NCBI GenBank assembly: GCA_019745775.1
Contig: JAIESR010000051.1
Coordinates: 1-53,021 of the forward strand
DNA from: Xanthobacteraceae bacterium
GTDB taxonomy: Bacteria > Pseudomonadota > Alphaproteobacteria > Rhizobiales > Xanthobacteraceae
DNA length: 53,021 nucleotides
Direction of reading: 5' to 3'
The position numbers and the translations under genes are program-made. The first letter of the stretch is position 1; each line of letters begins with the position of its first letter. This document shows, piece by piece, positions 39,192-47,447 of the stretch. The notes beneath the pieces were generated by a model that saw nothing but the letters and a program-made list of their open reading frames with translations, was not told where the DNA came from and ran no database searches.

Positions 39192-39809
39192 ATGCGTATC
39201 TTGTCGTCTGTGCTGAGCAGCTTGTTCAGCTTGCTGTGTGTCCTGTTTTCGTATCGCGGCCGCGTGACGCGCGGCGAGTTCCTGTTCGGGACCCTCGCCT
39301 GGATCATCGGCATCCTCGTCGGCCTCTACACCGCCGTGCTGGCCAAGACCTTGGGATATCGATGGGCGCCCGAGGCCTATGTCGGCTTCCTGCTGGTCGC
39401 GTTGGGAAGCATCAAGTTCATGGCGATCCAGCGCGTCCACGACGTCGGACTGAGCTCCTGGTCCGGTCTGTGGTTGTGGAGACTGATCAGGCGCGGGATG
39501 GCCGAAGCCAACGCGTATGGACCACCGCCGCCGCGTGGCCGTGTATGGGGATTCCTTGCCTTCCTCGCGCTCCTGGTCACCGCTGGAATCACGGCTTCGT
39601 CGCTGCTGATCGATCGCTACGCGACGGCCTTGTGCGCCCCCAGCGTATCGGTGTCGGCCGGCACGAGCGCCGAGGCCCAGGCGCGCTGGCGGGACGCCGT
39701 CCGGTCGAAATACGGCGCCGACTATCTCACCGGCACTTCGGTCCGACACACGATGACCTGCCGCAACGGCGAATGCATCGTCAACGGCCGCGCCTGCCGG
39801 CGGCCCTAG
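39192..39809 (+). CDS. DUF805-like membrane protein
   Basis: 205 aa. Seen: FSYRGRVTRGEFL opening, two long hydrophobic helices (TLAWIIGILVGLYTAVLA; YVGFLLVALGSIKFMAI), RVHDVGLSSWSGLW, the DUF805 signature, then a third helix (FLAFLALLVTAGITASSLL) and a C-terminal periplasmic domain with two Cys (CRNGEC). The DUF805 family has no known function. Controlled by a CRP-like palindrome upstream. Confidence 0.75.
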   Translation: MRILSSVLSSLFSLLCVLFSYRGRVTRGEFLFGTLAWIIGILVGLYTAVLAKTLGYRWAPEAYVGFLLVALGSIKFMAIQRVHDVGLSSWSGLWLWRLIRRGMAEANAYGPPPPRGRVWGFLAFLALLVTAGITASSLLIDRYATALCAPSVSVSAGTSAEAQARWRDAVRSKYGADYLTGTSVRHTMTCRNGECIVNGRACRRP

Positions 39810-39917
39810 CGTTCGCGCCGCGCACCGCGCGTCTGTTTTTCCAATGATCATCATTGGCGCACAGCGCACAGCCGCTGTGTGATCACGCGCGCGTGTCGCG
39901 GCGTCTCGCGCCAAAGC

Positions 39918-39967
39918 GACAAACTGTGACGCCGGTCACTTCGCGCGTGAACGGCTCCCCCTACAAA
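39918..39967 (+). promoter_or_regulatory. conserved promoter module B with GTGA-N6-TCAC palindrome
   Basis: gacaaactGTGAcgccggTCACttcg: palindrome at 39926-39939, about 80 bp before the gene at 40021. Nearly identical to module A, including a ctacaa at the same offset (-10-like) and the following cacgc. Probably recognised by the same factor. Confidence 0.65.
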
Positions 39968-40020
39968 CCCACGCAGGCCCGAACCCTCATCGCAACCCCG
40001 TGGCCTCTGGGAGCAACACA

Positions 40021-40368
40021 ATGACTATGGCTTTGGAAAATCCGTCCGTCATCCGCGGCCACAAGGGCCTCGGAATCGCATCGTTCATCATCGGCGTCAT
40101 CTGCCTCATCACCGTGATGGGATTGGTGGTGGTCGCCGGCGTGGTGACCAATGCCGGCCGAGCGACGCCCGCGTTCAACACCATCATCGGCTTGGGCATG
40201 ATCTCGACCGTCTTCATCGACCTCATCGGCATCGTGCTCGGCATCTTCGGCGTCGCGGACCGCTCGTCGAAGAAGGTCTATCCGGTGCTTGGTCTCGTCT
40301 TCAACGTCCTGGTCGTGGCGCTGTTCACGGCGCTCCTGATCGTCGGACTGTCGATGCGCCCTGCCTGA
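40021..40368 (+). CDS. small membrane protein (DUF4190-like)
   Basis: 115 aa. Seen: three hydrophobic segments (ASFIIGVICLITVMGLVVVAG; IIGLGMISTVFIDLIGIVLGIFG; VLGLVFNVLVVALFTALLIVGL) and ADRSSKKVYPVLGL between the second and third, a pattern of DUF4190-type proteins. Start at 40021 (ATG) with tctgggag upstream. It shares its promoter module with the gene at 39192; the CAAX-protease-like gene 73 bp downstream probably joins it. Confidence 0.65.
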   Translation: MTMALENPSVIRGHKGLGIASFIIGVICLITVMGLVVVAGVVTNAGRATPAFNTIIGLGMISTVFIDLIGIVLGIFGVADRSSKKVYPVLGLVFNVLVVALFTALLIVGLSMRPA

Positions 40369-40441
40369 TCCATCCCGCGTGCCGTCCGGCCTCGATGCCG
40401 GACGGCGCGATGCGGATCTCGGCACAGACGGGATCTTTGCC

Positions 40442-41230
40442 ATGACCACGATCGACACTGCCTACGGCCTGCCGCAGACAGGCGCGCTGCCGACGCACGT
40501 CATCGTGCGCGACCCTCGCACCAGGCTTAGACCCTGGGGCTTTTGGGGATCGCTGGGCTGGGGCCTGCTGGCCGGCGCCGCCGGGATGTTCGCCGTCTTT
40601 GTCTACACGATCATCTGGATGCTCACGCACGGGCTCCAGCTCGCCAATGCTCAGGATACGGTGTACGCCACGGCGACCGGCATCCTGGTCCTCTCCGCAC
40701 CGATCGTCGTGCTCGTCATCGCGGCGAAGATCCGAAAAGTTTCGCTGCGCAGTTACTTCGCGCTCGAAGGGTTCTCAGGCCGCAACCTCGCGCTCGGGCT
40801 CCTTTGCCTGACCGCATTGATCGGCGCCTTCATCGCCGTCCAACTTCTTCTCGGAATCGAGGGCGGTTCCAAGTATATGGAAGCGACCTATCGCGCGGCC
40901 AAGGCCGCCGGCATGGTGCCGCTGCTGTGGTTCTCTGTGGTCGTCGTTGCGCCGGTGACCGAGGAATTGTTCTTCCGCGGCTTCTTGCATCGCGGCTGGG
41001 CGCCGTCGTGGCTCGGCGTGTCCGGCACGATCGTCGTGACGGCGGCGCTGTGGGCCCTGCTCCACCAGCAATACAACGTGCTCGGCATCCTTTTCATCTT
41101 CGTGATGGGCCTGATCTTCGGCTGGATGCGCCAGCGCAGCGGCAGCACGCTGCTGCCGATGGTCCTGCACACGGCGAACAACTTCCTGGCCACGAGCCTC
41201 GTCACCATTCAGGTCGAGTGGCTGAGCTGA
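40442..41230 (+). CDS. CPBP-family intramembrane metalloprotease
   Basis: 262 aa, about six to eight transmembrane helices. Seen: motif 1 E174-E-L-F-F-R179, motif 2 region LWALLHQQYN with its His, and motif 3 VLHTANNF, the CAAX/bacteriocin-processing (Abi) membrane protease set. Family knowledge: CPBP proteins are Rce1-like glutamate intramembrane proteases, in bacteria linked to peptide maturation or self-immunity. Start at 40442 (MTTIDTAYG). Follows the DUF4190-like gene on the same strand. Confidence 0.86.
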   Translation: MTTIDTAYGLPQTGALPTHVIVRDPRTRLRPWGFWGSLGWGLLAGAAGMFAVFVYTIIWMLTHGLQLANAQDTVYATATGILVLSAPIVVLVIAAKIRKVSLRSYFALEGFSGRNLALGLLCLTALIGAFIAVQLLLGIEGGSKYMEATYRAAKAAGMVPLLWFSVVVVAPVTEELFFRGFLHRGWAPSWLGVSGTIVVTAALWALLHQQYNVLGILFIFVMGLIFGWMRQRSGSTLLPMVLHTANNFLATSLVTIQVEWLS

Positions 41231-41279
41231 CACGATCGGTGGAGCGCCGCCTACACGACACTCCACCCGGCCCTTTTGC

Positions 41280-41304
41280 TGTGCTAAATTTTCCCATAAG
41301 CACA
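41280..41304. promoter_or_regulatory. possible operator palindrome
   Basis: TGTGCT (41280-41285) and AGCACA (41299-41304) are inverted arms around aaattttcccata, between two genes and about 15 bp before the ribosome site of the gene at 41321. Regulator unknown. Confidence 0.35.
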
Positions 41305-41320
41305 ACAAGGGAGGTGCCGA

Positions 41321-42136
41321 ATGGACACGAACCGACGCACCATGTTGACGACAGGCGCCGCTGCCGCGGCGTCGGCCGCAGCACCGCAGGTGTTTGCGCA
41401 AGCCCAGCAAGGCGGCGCGCCGCAGGGCATGCCGGCGGGCGCCAAGATCGGCTTCTATGAAAAAGGCGGCGTCCGCATCCGATACGCCGAGATCGGCACG
41501 GGATTCCCGCTGCTGGCCACGCCCGGCGGCGGGCTCAACTCGAACTTCGGGAACTGGGCGCGCGCGGTGATCAACATCCCGGAGGAGTTCAGGAGCGACT
41601 TCCGGGTCATCACCATGGACCAGCGTAATGCCGTGGGCGGCGAGTCCACCGGCCCGGTCCCGGTCGAGGACCCCTGGGGCGCCTTCGCCGACGACCAGCT
41701 CGGGCTGATGGACCACCTCGGCATCCGCCAGTTCTTTTTCTTCGGCAACTGCATCGGCGGACCGTTCGCGATGAAGCTGATGCAGCGCGCACCGCAGCGC
41801 GTGGTCGCGGCGGTGCTGAGCCAGCCGGTCGGGCACCGGCCGGACAACCCCGACTACATGTACAATTCCGGCAAGAACGCCTGGGCCAAGGAGTTCCTCC
41901 AGCGGCGCCCCGACGTCTCGATGGAGACGATCGAGAAATACCTGCACAACCTTTACCGCGCGCAGCCCGATTTCGTTTACAGCGTGAGCCGCGACTTTGC
42001 GCGCTCGTGCCAGACGCCGATGCTGGTGCTGCCCGACGATGTGGTCGCGCACCCATTGCAGACCTCCATCGACATCGCCTCGCTGGCGCCGAATGCCGAG
42101 ATCACGGTGTTTCCGTGGAAGAACCGCCGGAGCTGA
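41321..42136 (+). CDS. alpha/beta hydrolase, Tat-exported, 3' frameshifted
   Basis: 271 aa as it stands. Seen: a twin-Arg leader (NRRTMLTTGAAAAA, cleavage near VFAQAQ), then IRIRYAEIGTGFPLLATPGGG-type strand, MDQRNAVGGES, nucleophile elbow FFFGNCIGGPFAM (Cys at the nucleophile position rather than Ser) and TVFPWKNRRS at the end. After FPWK the frame is disrupted: one missing base would restore EPPELKARTINRVRTFLKA in the next frame, with a stop at 42192 (290 aa). The nucleophile Cys resembles dienelactone hydrolases. Reported as a likely frameshift or assembly error. Confidence 0.75.
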   Translation: MDTNRRTMLTTGAAAAASAAAPQVFAQAQQGGAPQGMPAGAKIGFYEKGGVRIRYAEIGTGFPLLATPGGGLNSNFGNWARAVINIPEEFRSDFRVITMDQRNAVGGESTGPVPVEDPWGAFADDQLGLMDHLGIRQFFFFGNCIGGPFAMKLMQRAPQRVVAAVLSQPVGHRPDNPDYMYNSGKNAWAKEFLQRRPDVSMETIEKYLHNLYRAQPDFVYSVSRDFARSCQTPMLVLPDDVVAHPLQTSIDIASLAPNAEITVFPWKNRRS

Positions 42137-42210
42137 AGGCCCGCACCATCAACCGCGTGCGCACCTTCCTCAAGGCGCGTCAGACGGTGTAGCGGCACAC
42201 GCGATACCGA

Positions 42211-43287
42211 ATGCGGACGAGCCGTCTCACACCACGTTGGCGCTCATGCGGAATCCGCGCGACGGCCTTGGCCGTCGCGCTCGTGTTTACCTTGTCCGCG
42301 CACGCGAATGAGCGCGACGACTACGTGAAGGCGCTGAGCGAATTCAAATCCATCCTGAGCCAGCGGCGCGCACAGATCGACTCGGGCCGGAGCCTGCCGA
42401 ACCTCCCGGGACAGGCGGTCTATCTGGCCCGCAATAAGATGATCAGCACGTACAAGGACCTCACCGACGCGGCCCCCGGGAGGATCGGAAGGCCCAACAA
42501 GTTCGGCATTCCGCCGGCCTATTTCGACGCCGACAATGAGCCGCTGCTGGACGAGTACGTGAAGCTGTTCAGCATCATGCAGGCGCCGCCGGCCCATGCG
42601 CAGAACTCGGCGACGCCGTTCGAGGACGTCGTCGTGCTCGGCACCGTGATCGCTCGCGCAAAGGGGCTCGATTCGGCATCCGCCGAGGCGGCGGGCCGCA
42701 TCAGCCTCGGCATGTTCTTCGCCGAGACCAACGGCAACCAGAACATCGGGAACGCGCGCTCGAACCGCTACAAGGGCAGCTTCCAGACCGGCGAATCCGA
42801 GGACCGCAACGGCCAGAAGAAATGGGCGGCGATCAAGGCGTCGGTGCGCGCGCTCGATCCCGCCGTCGGCGCCCGCGACGACAAGGAGCAGGCGCGGGTC
42901 GGCAACAACGACCAGCGCTACAATCACTGGACCGCGGTGCGCAACGGCCTGATGAACGCGCACGCCGAGGTCTTCCTCAACATTCCGTCGATCCTGAAGG
43001 CGTTCCCCGACCCGATCGACCAGATGAAGATCTTCGAGCTGATCCAGATCGTGCCGAGCCCGACGCGCGCGGCGCTGCGGTCGGGCGACCTCGCGAGCTA
43101 TCGCGTCTCCGATCCGAAGATCATGGGGTACCTGCGCAACAACAGCATGTTCACCTTCGGCCGCGCCGACCGGGCCAGGACGTCGGCCAACTACCGCGAG
43201 ATCCTCGCCGCGATGTGGCTGTTCAACGAGAAGTTCGAGCGCGCGCAGGCGAGGTTCAACGAGATCAAGGCGCAGCGGGGACGATGA
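42211..43287 (+). CDS. secreted protein of unknown function, possible lysozyme-like
   Basis: 358 aa. Seen: a long basic n-region, hydrophobic core TALAVALVFTLSAHA (cleavage near A31/N33) and a helical mature protein (DYVKALSEFKSIL...). A segment around E172 reads GMFFAETNGNQNIGNARSNRYKGSFQTGES, reminiscent of the ExxGN...Y.G.FQ pattern of lytic transglycosylase catalytic domains. The full fold is not recognised and no LysM or other domain is seen. Periplasmic or outer-membrane location. The ParE-type toxin gene ends only 20 bp downstream, on the other strand. Confidence 0.55.
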   Translation: MRTSRLTPRWRSCGIRATALAVALVFTLSAHANERDDYVKALSEFKSILSQRRAQIDSGRSLPNLPGQAVYLARNKMISTYKDLTDAAPGRIGRPNKFGIPPAYFDADNEPLLDEYVKLFSIMQAPPAHAQNSATPFEDVVVLGTVIARAKGLDSASAEAAGRISLGMFFAETNGNQNIGNARSNRYKGSFQTGESEDRNGQKKWAAIKASVRALDPAVGARDDKEQARVGNNDQRYNHWTAVRNGLMNAHAEVFLNIPSILKAFPDPIDQMKIFELIQIVPSPTRAALRSGDLASYRVSDPKIMGYLRNNSMFTFGRADRARTSANYREILAAMWLFNEKFERAQARFNEIKAQRGR

Positions 43288-43306
43288 GAACCGTCAGTCC
43301 GCCGAG

Positions 43307-43591
43307 TCAATCTTCAAGCCGATCGCGTGCTCCGTGGACAACCGTTAGTATGACGATTTTGCCGTCGTCGAAAACCTTGTAGACAATGATATACGGTCCT
43401 TCGATCAGTTCACGAGTGCCTTTTACAAGACCTGGACGTCCCATGTGAGATAGTTCCGGCGCCGCCAGTTGCTCGGCCCTATAGAAGATGCGAGCAACAA
43501 GATTGTCGGCTGCCCTTGGATTGTCGTTCGATATCCTTTCGCATATGCGCCGGAGGTCCTCCAGCGCCTCATCGTCGAAGACAACTCTCAT
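43307..43591 (-). CDS. ParE/RelE-type toxin
   Basis: 94 aa. Seen: VVFDDEALEDLRRICERISNDNPRAADNLVARI, then RELIEGPYIIVYKVFDDGKIVILTVVHGARD: the ParE/RelE fold with C-terminal strand. ParE-type toxins poison gyrase, RelE-type cut mRNA; the N-terminus favours ParE. ATGA overlap with the upstream antitoxin (43588-43591). Confidence 0.9.
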   Translation of the reverse strand: MRVVFDDEALEDLRRICERISNDNPRAADNLVARIFYRAEQLAAPELSHMGRPGLVKGTRELIEGPYIIVYKVFDDGKIVILTVVHGARDRLED

Positions 43592-43815
43592 GTCCTGGAA
43601 CGTTGAAAGCGCTCGCGCGCCTCGTCGAGCGTTACGTAGGCCGGATTTTTCTTTGCAAGGCGGCGACGGACCTCGGCAGCCTGCGCGTCGGTGAGCCGAT
43701 AGTCGCTCTGGTCCTGCGCTTCCATGAGCGCAAGAACTTCGGCAGCGTCGGACTGCCGTTCCGGCGCCCAGGTCAAGACGCGATCCAGAATTTCCTTCAC
43801 CTGATCTTTGGTCAT
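43588..43815 (-). CDS. antitoxin of the ParE-type module
   Basis: 75 aa. Seen: MTKDQVKEILDRVLTWAPERQSDAAEVLALMEAQDQSDYRL-type helices (part quoted) and a charged C-terminus VTLDEARERF that should wrap the toxin. Precedes and overlaps the toxin gene by ATGA. AGTGTTATAGTGT direct repeats just upstream may be its operator. Confidence 0.85.
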   Translation of the reverse strand: MTKDQVKEILDRVLTWAPERQSDAAEVLALMEAQDQSDYRLTDAQAAEVRRRLAKKNPAYVTLDEARERFQRSRT

Positions 43816-43856
43816 GTTGACACTATAACACTTTGTTCCGCAAGCCGCCAACGCGA

Positions 43857-46211
43857 TCAATTCTTTCCCTTCGCCTCCTGGATCGCCTTCCAGATGGTGT
43901 ACGGCGTCGCCGGCATCGTGATGTTGCGGATGCCGTAGACCGCGAGCGCGTCGACGATCGCCGACACCACCGCCGCCGGCGCGCCGGTCGTGCCGCCCTC
44001 GCCGCCGGCCTTGATGCCGAGCGGATTGGTCGGCGACAGCACCTCGGCGATCTCGCAGGTGAACGACGGCATGTTGTCGGCGCGCGGCATGCCGTAGTCC
44101 ATCAGCGAGCCGCAGAGCGGCTGGCCCGAATCCGGATCGGTGTAGCACTGCTCCCACATCGCCTGGCCGACGCCTTGGGCGATGGCGCCGTGGGTCTGGC
44201 CGTGCACGATCAGCGGATTGATGCAGCGGCCGACGTCGTCGATCGACGCATAGCGCGTGATGTCGACCATGCCGGTGTCGGGGTCGACCTCGACCTCGCA
44301 GATCGCGGTGCCGTTCGGGAACACTGGATCGTGCATCTCGTTGTCGGTGACGATCGAGACGCCGCCCTTGAGGTCCTCCGGCAGCGTGACGTTCGCCGCC
44401 TCCTTGGCGAGCTCGAGGAAATCGAAACTTCTGTTGGTATCGCGTGATGTGAAGCGGCCGTCGTCGGTGAAATCGATGCTGTCCGGCGGCACGTTCATCA
44501 CCAGCGCGGCGATCTTCCTGCCCTTGTCGATCAGGTCGACCGCCGCCTTCGAGAACACCGTCGCGGCATGGCGCATGGAGCGGCCGGAATGCGAGCCGCC
44601 GCCGACCTTCACCACGTCGGTGTCGCCGAGGATGATCTTCACCGTCTCGACCGGCACGAAGAGGAGGTCGGACACGACCTGCGCGAAGCTCGTCTCGTGC
44701 CCCTGCCCGCTCGGCTGGGTGCCGATCACGACGTCGACGCGGCCCTCCGGCCGCACATGGATCTGCGCCTGCTCCTTCGGAGCGCCGATCGAGGACTCGA
44801 CATAGTTGGCGAGGCCGAGGCCGAGCAGTCGGCCGCGCTTCTTCGCCTCGCGGCGGCGCTTGGCGAAGCCCTTCCAGTCGGCGATGTCCATCGCCCAGTC
44901 CATGTTCTTCTCGTAGGTGCCGGAGTCGTAGAGCATGCCGACGCCGTTGCGGTACGGCATCGCCTTCGGCTTGATCAGGTTCTTGCGCCGCAGTGACACG
45001 CGGTCGAAGCCGAGCTCGGCCGCGGCGTTGTCGATCAGCCGCTCGACGGCATAGGTCACCTCCGGACGGCCCGACGAGCGATAGGCCTGCGTCGGCATGG
45101 TGTTGGTGAAGGCCGCGACGGCACGCAGCGTCACCGCCGGAATGTCGTAGGAGCCCGGGATCAGCCCCGATCCCTTCGACAGCGGCGAGAACGACACCGC
45201 GCGCGCGCCAATGTTGCTGATGTTGGTCGCGCGCATGCCCAAGAATTTCCCGTCCTTGCGCAGCGCCAGCTCGACCTTGGAGACGAGGTCGCGGCCCTGG
45301 TAGTCGGTGAGGAAGGCTTCCGAGCGCGTGGCGGTGTACTTCACCGGCCGGCCGATCTTCTTCGACGCCCACAGCACCAGCCCGAATTCCACGAACACGC
45401 GGTTGCGGGTGCCGAAATTGCCGCCGACGTCATAGGAGAGGACGCGCAGCTCGTCGCCCTTGAGGCCGAGCACCTGCGTCAGCTCGTTCTTCTGGCGCAC
45501 CGCGCCGCCGGAGCCGGCATAGAGCGTGTAGCGGCCGGTCTGCTTGTCGTAATGCGCGACCGCGGCGCGCAATTCGATCGGCACGCCGGTGACGCGGCCG
45601 ATATGCATGTCGAGCTTCACCACGTGGTCGGCCTCGGCGAACGCCTTGTCGGTGGCGGCGCGGTCGCCGAACCATGTCTCGACCGGCATGTTGCCCGGCA
45701 GCTCGTCCCACACCGCCGGCGCGCCCGGCTTGATCGCGTCTTCGGAGTGGATGACGAACGGCAGCTCTTCGTAGTCGACCGCGACCGCCTCGGCGGCGTC
45801 CATCGCCTGGTTTTTGGTTTCGGCGACCACCATCGCCACCGCCTCGCCGACATGGCGCGCCTTGTCGGCCGGCAGCAACGTGTGCGGGCCGATGAAGACG
45901 GTGCTGCCGCCGGGGCCGTGAAGCTTCATGTCGTCGCGGGTCTTCGGCAGCGGATCGTGCGGAATCGGGCCGAGCTTGTCGGCGAGGCAATCGGCGCCGG
46001 TGAACACGCCGAGCACGCCCTTCATTTTTTTCGCACGCGTTGCGTCGATGTTGACGATGCGCGCATGCGGATAGGGCGAGCGCACGATCGCCGCGTAGGT
46101 CTGTCCTTCGAGCAGGAAATCGTCGCTGAACCGGCCGCGCCCGGTGATCAGCCGCTCGTCCTCCGCGCGCCGGATCGGCTTTCCGATGAAGCGGTAGTCG
46201 GGCTTGTTCAT
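43857..46211 (-). CDS. xanthine-dehydrogenase family molybdopterin-binding subunit (CoxL-like)
   Basis: 784 aa, cytoplasmic. Seen: IGKPIRRAEDERLITGRGRFSDDF opening of the family, HARIVNIDATRAKKMKGVLGVFTG, an AYRSSGRPE loop at the position of the AYRxxxR active-site loop, SYDVGGNFG, and the terminal GGEGGTTGAPAAV with the catalytic Glu. It is the large subunit of the hydroxylase class that includes CO and nicotine dehydrogenases. The Fe-S (CoxS) and FAD (CoxM) subunits usually adjacent are missing; the gene stands alone between a toxin-antitoxin module and imuA. It may work with subunits elsewhere or be a relic. No signal peptide. Confidence 0.88.
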   Translation of the reverse strand: MNKPDYRFIGKPIRRAEDERLITGRGRFSDDFLLEGQTYAAIVRSPYPHARIVNIDATRAKKMKGVLGVFTGADCLADKLGPIPHDPLPKTRDDMKLHGPGGSTVFIGPHTLLPADKARHVGEAVAMVVAETKNQAMDAAEAVAVDYEELPFVIHSEDAIKPGAPAVWDELPGNMPVETWFGDRAATDKAFAEADHVVKLDMHIGRVTGVPIELRAAVAHYDKQTGRYTLYAGSGGAVRQKNELTQVLGLKGDELRVLSYDVGGNFGTRNRVFVEFGLVLWASKKIGRPVKYTATRSEAFLTDYQGRDLVSKVELALRKDGKFLGMRATNISNIGARAVSFSPLSKGSGLIPGSYDIPAVTLRAVAAFTNTMPTQAYRSSGRPEVTYAVERLIDNAAAELGFDRVSLRRKNLIKPKAMPYRNGVGMLYDSGTYEKNMDWAMDIADWKGFAKRRREAKKRGRLLGLGLANYVESSIGAPKEQAQIHVRPEGRVDVVIGTQPSGQGHETSFAQVVSDLLFVPVETVKIILGDTDVVKVGGGSHSGRSMRHAATVFSKAAVDLIDKGRKIAALVMNVPPDSIDFTDDGRFTSRDTNRSFDFLELAKEAANVTLPEDLKGGVSIVTDNEMHDPVFPNGTAICEVEVDPDTGMVDITRYASIDDVGRCINPLIVHGQTHGAIAQGVGQAMWEQCYTDPDSGQPLCGSLMDYGMPRADNMPSFTCEIAEVLSPTNPLGIKAGGEGGTTGAPAAVVSAIVDALAVYGIRNITMPATPYTIWKAIQEAKGKN

Positions 46212-46320
46212 TGTTGTTGCTTTCGTTGCGACGGCAAACGCGGGCGGGCCTGTGATGTAGCGCCCCGCCGGGCGGCCGTCACCCCTCGCCGCGGCGGGGC
46301 AACCGCGCCGTAAGGTGTAA

Positions 46321-46404
46321 GCTGTAAGAATGGGGTGTAAGAATTGATGTGGCTGATTTCATATTCATCTCAAAGGCTTGTCTCGAAACTTACATTCTTA
46401 CAGC
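46321..46404. repeat. 12-bp inverted repeat
   Basis: GCTGTAAGAATG (46321-46332) and CATTCTTACAGC (46393-46404) are perfect complements, with gtaag repeats around both. Could form a cruciform or a long-spaced operator between the divergent CoxL-like and imuA genes. Confidence 0.55.
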
Positions 46405-46625
46405 ACTTACCACTGTTGCGCCTTTGGGGCTTTTGCTCATCAGGCAGCGTCAATGATCCGCATAAATTCTTGAAAAGGCTTTTGCGTATTTATTCCTAAA
46501 ATCAGGCTTTTTCAAGAGGCTTCAGGAAAATTTTCAACCTCAGGAAATTGGGAGTGCGGCCATGCCTCTCCCTCTAAGCGTGTAGGCGTCGGCCTTGACT
46601 CGCCTCAGAGGCTCCGGAATCAATA

Positions 46626-46640
46626 GAACAAATCAGGAAC
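46626..46640 (+). promoter_or_regulatory. LexA box of the imuA-imuB-dnaE2 operon
   Basis: GAACAAATCAGGAAC: GAAC-N7-GAAC, exact alphaproteobacterial LexA operator, 13 bp before the imuA ATG. LexA binding here would block the promoter and probably the ribosome site. Confidence 0.88.
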
Positions 46641-46652
46641 AGGAATGGAGCC

Positions 46653-47447
46653 ATGGCTTCAGCTGCATCCCGCGGCGCGCTTCGCCATCTTCGGCAGGCG
46701 CTCGCAACCCTCGATAAAGACAAGGGATTTTCCCTGGTCGAGGAGGACATCCTGCCGCTCGGCCTGCCGGCGGTCGACGCCGCCCTGGGCGGCGGCCTCG
46801 CCTGCGCGGCGCTGCATGAGCTCGCCCCCGCCGCCCCCGCGCAATTCGGCACCGCCGCCGGTTTCGCGCTCGCCATCGCGGCGCTCCGCACGGCGACCGG
46901 CCGCGCTGCGCTGTTCATCCAGACCGACTTCGCGGCGCTCGAAGCCGGCACGCCTTACGGCCTCGGGCTCGACGGCTTCGGCCTGCCGATGGAACGGCTC
47001 ATCCTGTTGCGGGTGCCGCGTCCGGTCGATGCGTTGTGGGCCTGCGAGGAGGCGTTGAAATCCCGCGGCGTCGCCGTCGTGATCGCCGAACTGCCGCAGG
47101 CCGGCGCAGCCGCCGACTTCACCGCGACGCGGCGGCTGACGCTGGCGGCGCGCGCGGGCGGCGGGCTCGCTTTGCTGCTGCGGCACCGTCCGCTGCCGAT
47201 CGCGACCGCCGCCACCACCCGCTGGCAGGTCGCGGCCGCGCCGAGCACGCCCGACCGTTTCGGCGGGCTCGGCCGCACCACCTTCGATCTTTCGCTGAAC
47301 CGGAACCGGCGCGGCCACAGCGGCCGCTTCATTGTGAGCTGGGATCACCATGCATGCGCCTTCCTCCCGCAAACGCTATCTCTCGGTGTGGCTGCGGCGG
47401 CTGACGACGGACCGATTGCTCCGCGCCGGCTCGCCCGCGCCGGCTGA
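46653..47447 (+). CDS. imuA: ImuA, SOS mutagenesis cassette protein
   Basis: 264 aa, cytoplasmic. Seen: RHLRQALATLDKDKGFSL, LGLPAVDAALGGGLACAALHELAP and LFIQTDFAALEAGTPYGLGL, a RecA-like fold without a normal Walker A, as in the ImuA/SulA-like family. Role by family: partner of ImuB in recruiting the error-prone polymerase DnaE2 for translesion synthesis. It overlaps imuB by 98 bp and lies directly behind a LexA box, so it is the first gene of the SOS-induced operon. Confidence 0.9.
   Translation: MASAASRGALRHLRQALATLDKDKGFSLVEEDILPLGLPAVDAALGGGLACAALHELAPAAPAQFGTAAGFALAIAALRTATGRAALFIQTDFAALEAGTPYGLGLDGFGLPMERLILLRVPRPVDALWACEEALKSRGVAVVIAELPQAGAAADFTATRRLTLAARAGGGLALLLRHRPLPIATAATTRWQVAAAPSTPDRFGGLGRTTFDLSLNRNRRGHSGRFIVSWDHHACAFLPQTLSLGVAAAADDGPIAPRRLARAG

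Larger units (their letters stand above)
46212..46652. other. intergenic region upstream of imuA, 441 bp
   Basis: Unusually AT-rich for the window. Holds a 12-bp inverted repeat (46321-46404), a second inverted pair cttgaaaa / ttttcaag (46469-46476, 46509-46516) and the LexA box at 46626. No gene supported. Confidence 0.55.

Noticed and set aside
41321-42136. Calling the hydrolase a definite pseudogene
   Set aside because: All catalytic segments visible are before the frameshift and the cause may be a sequencing error.
43588-43815. MazE or VapB assignment of the antitoxin
   Set aside because: The toxin is clearly ParE/RelE-like, and the antitoxin has no recognisable AbrB or RHH signature by eye.
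43816-45372. Long frame joining the antitoxin to sequence inside the CoxL-like gene
   Set aside because: The extension has shadow composition in the same strand as the true CoxL frame; the antitoxin's ATG at 43815 is the natural start.
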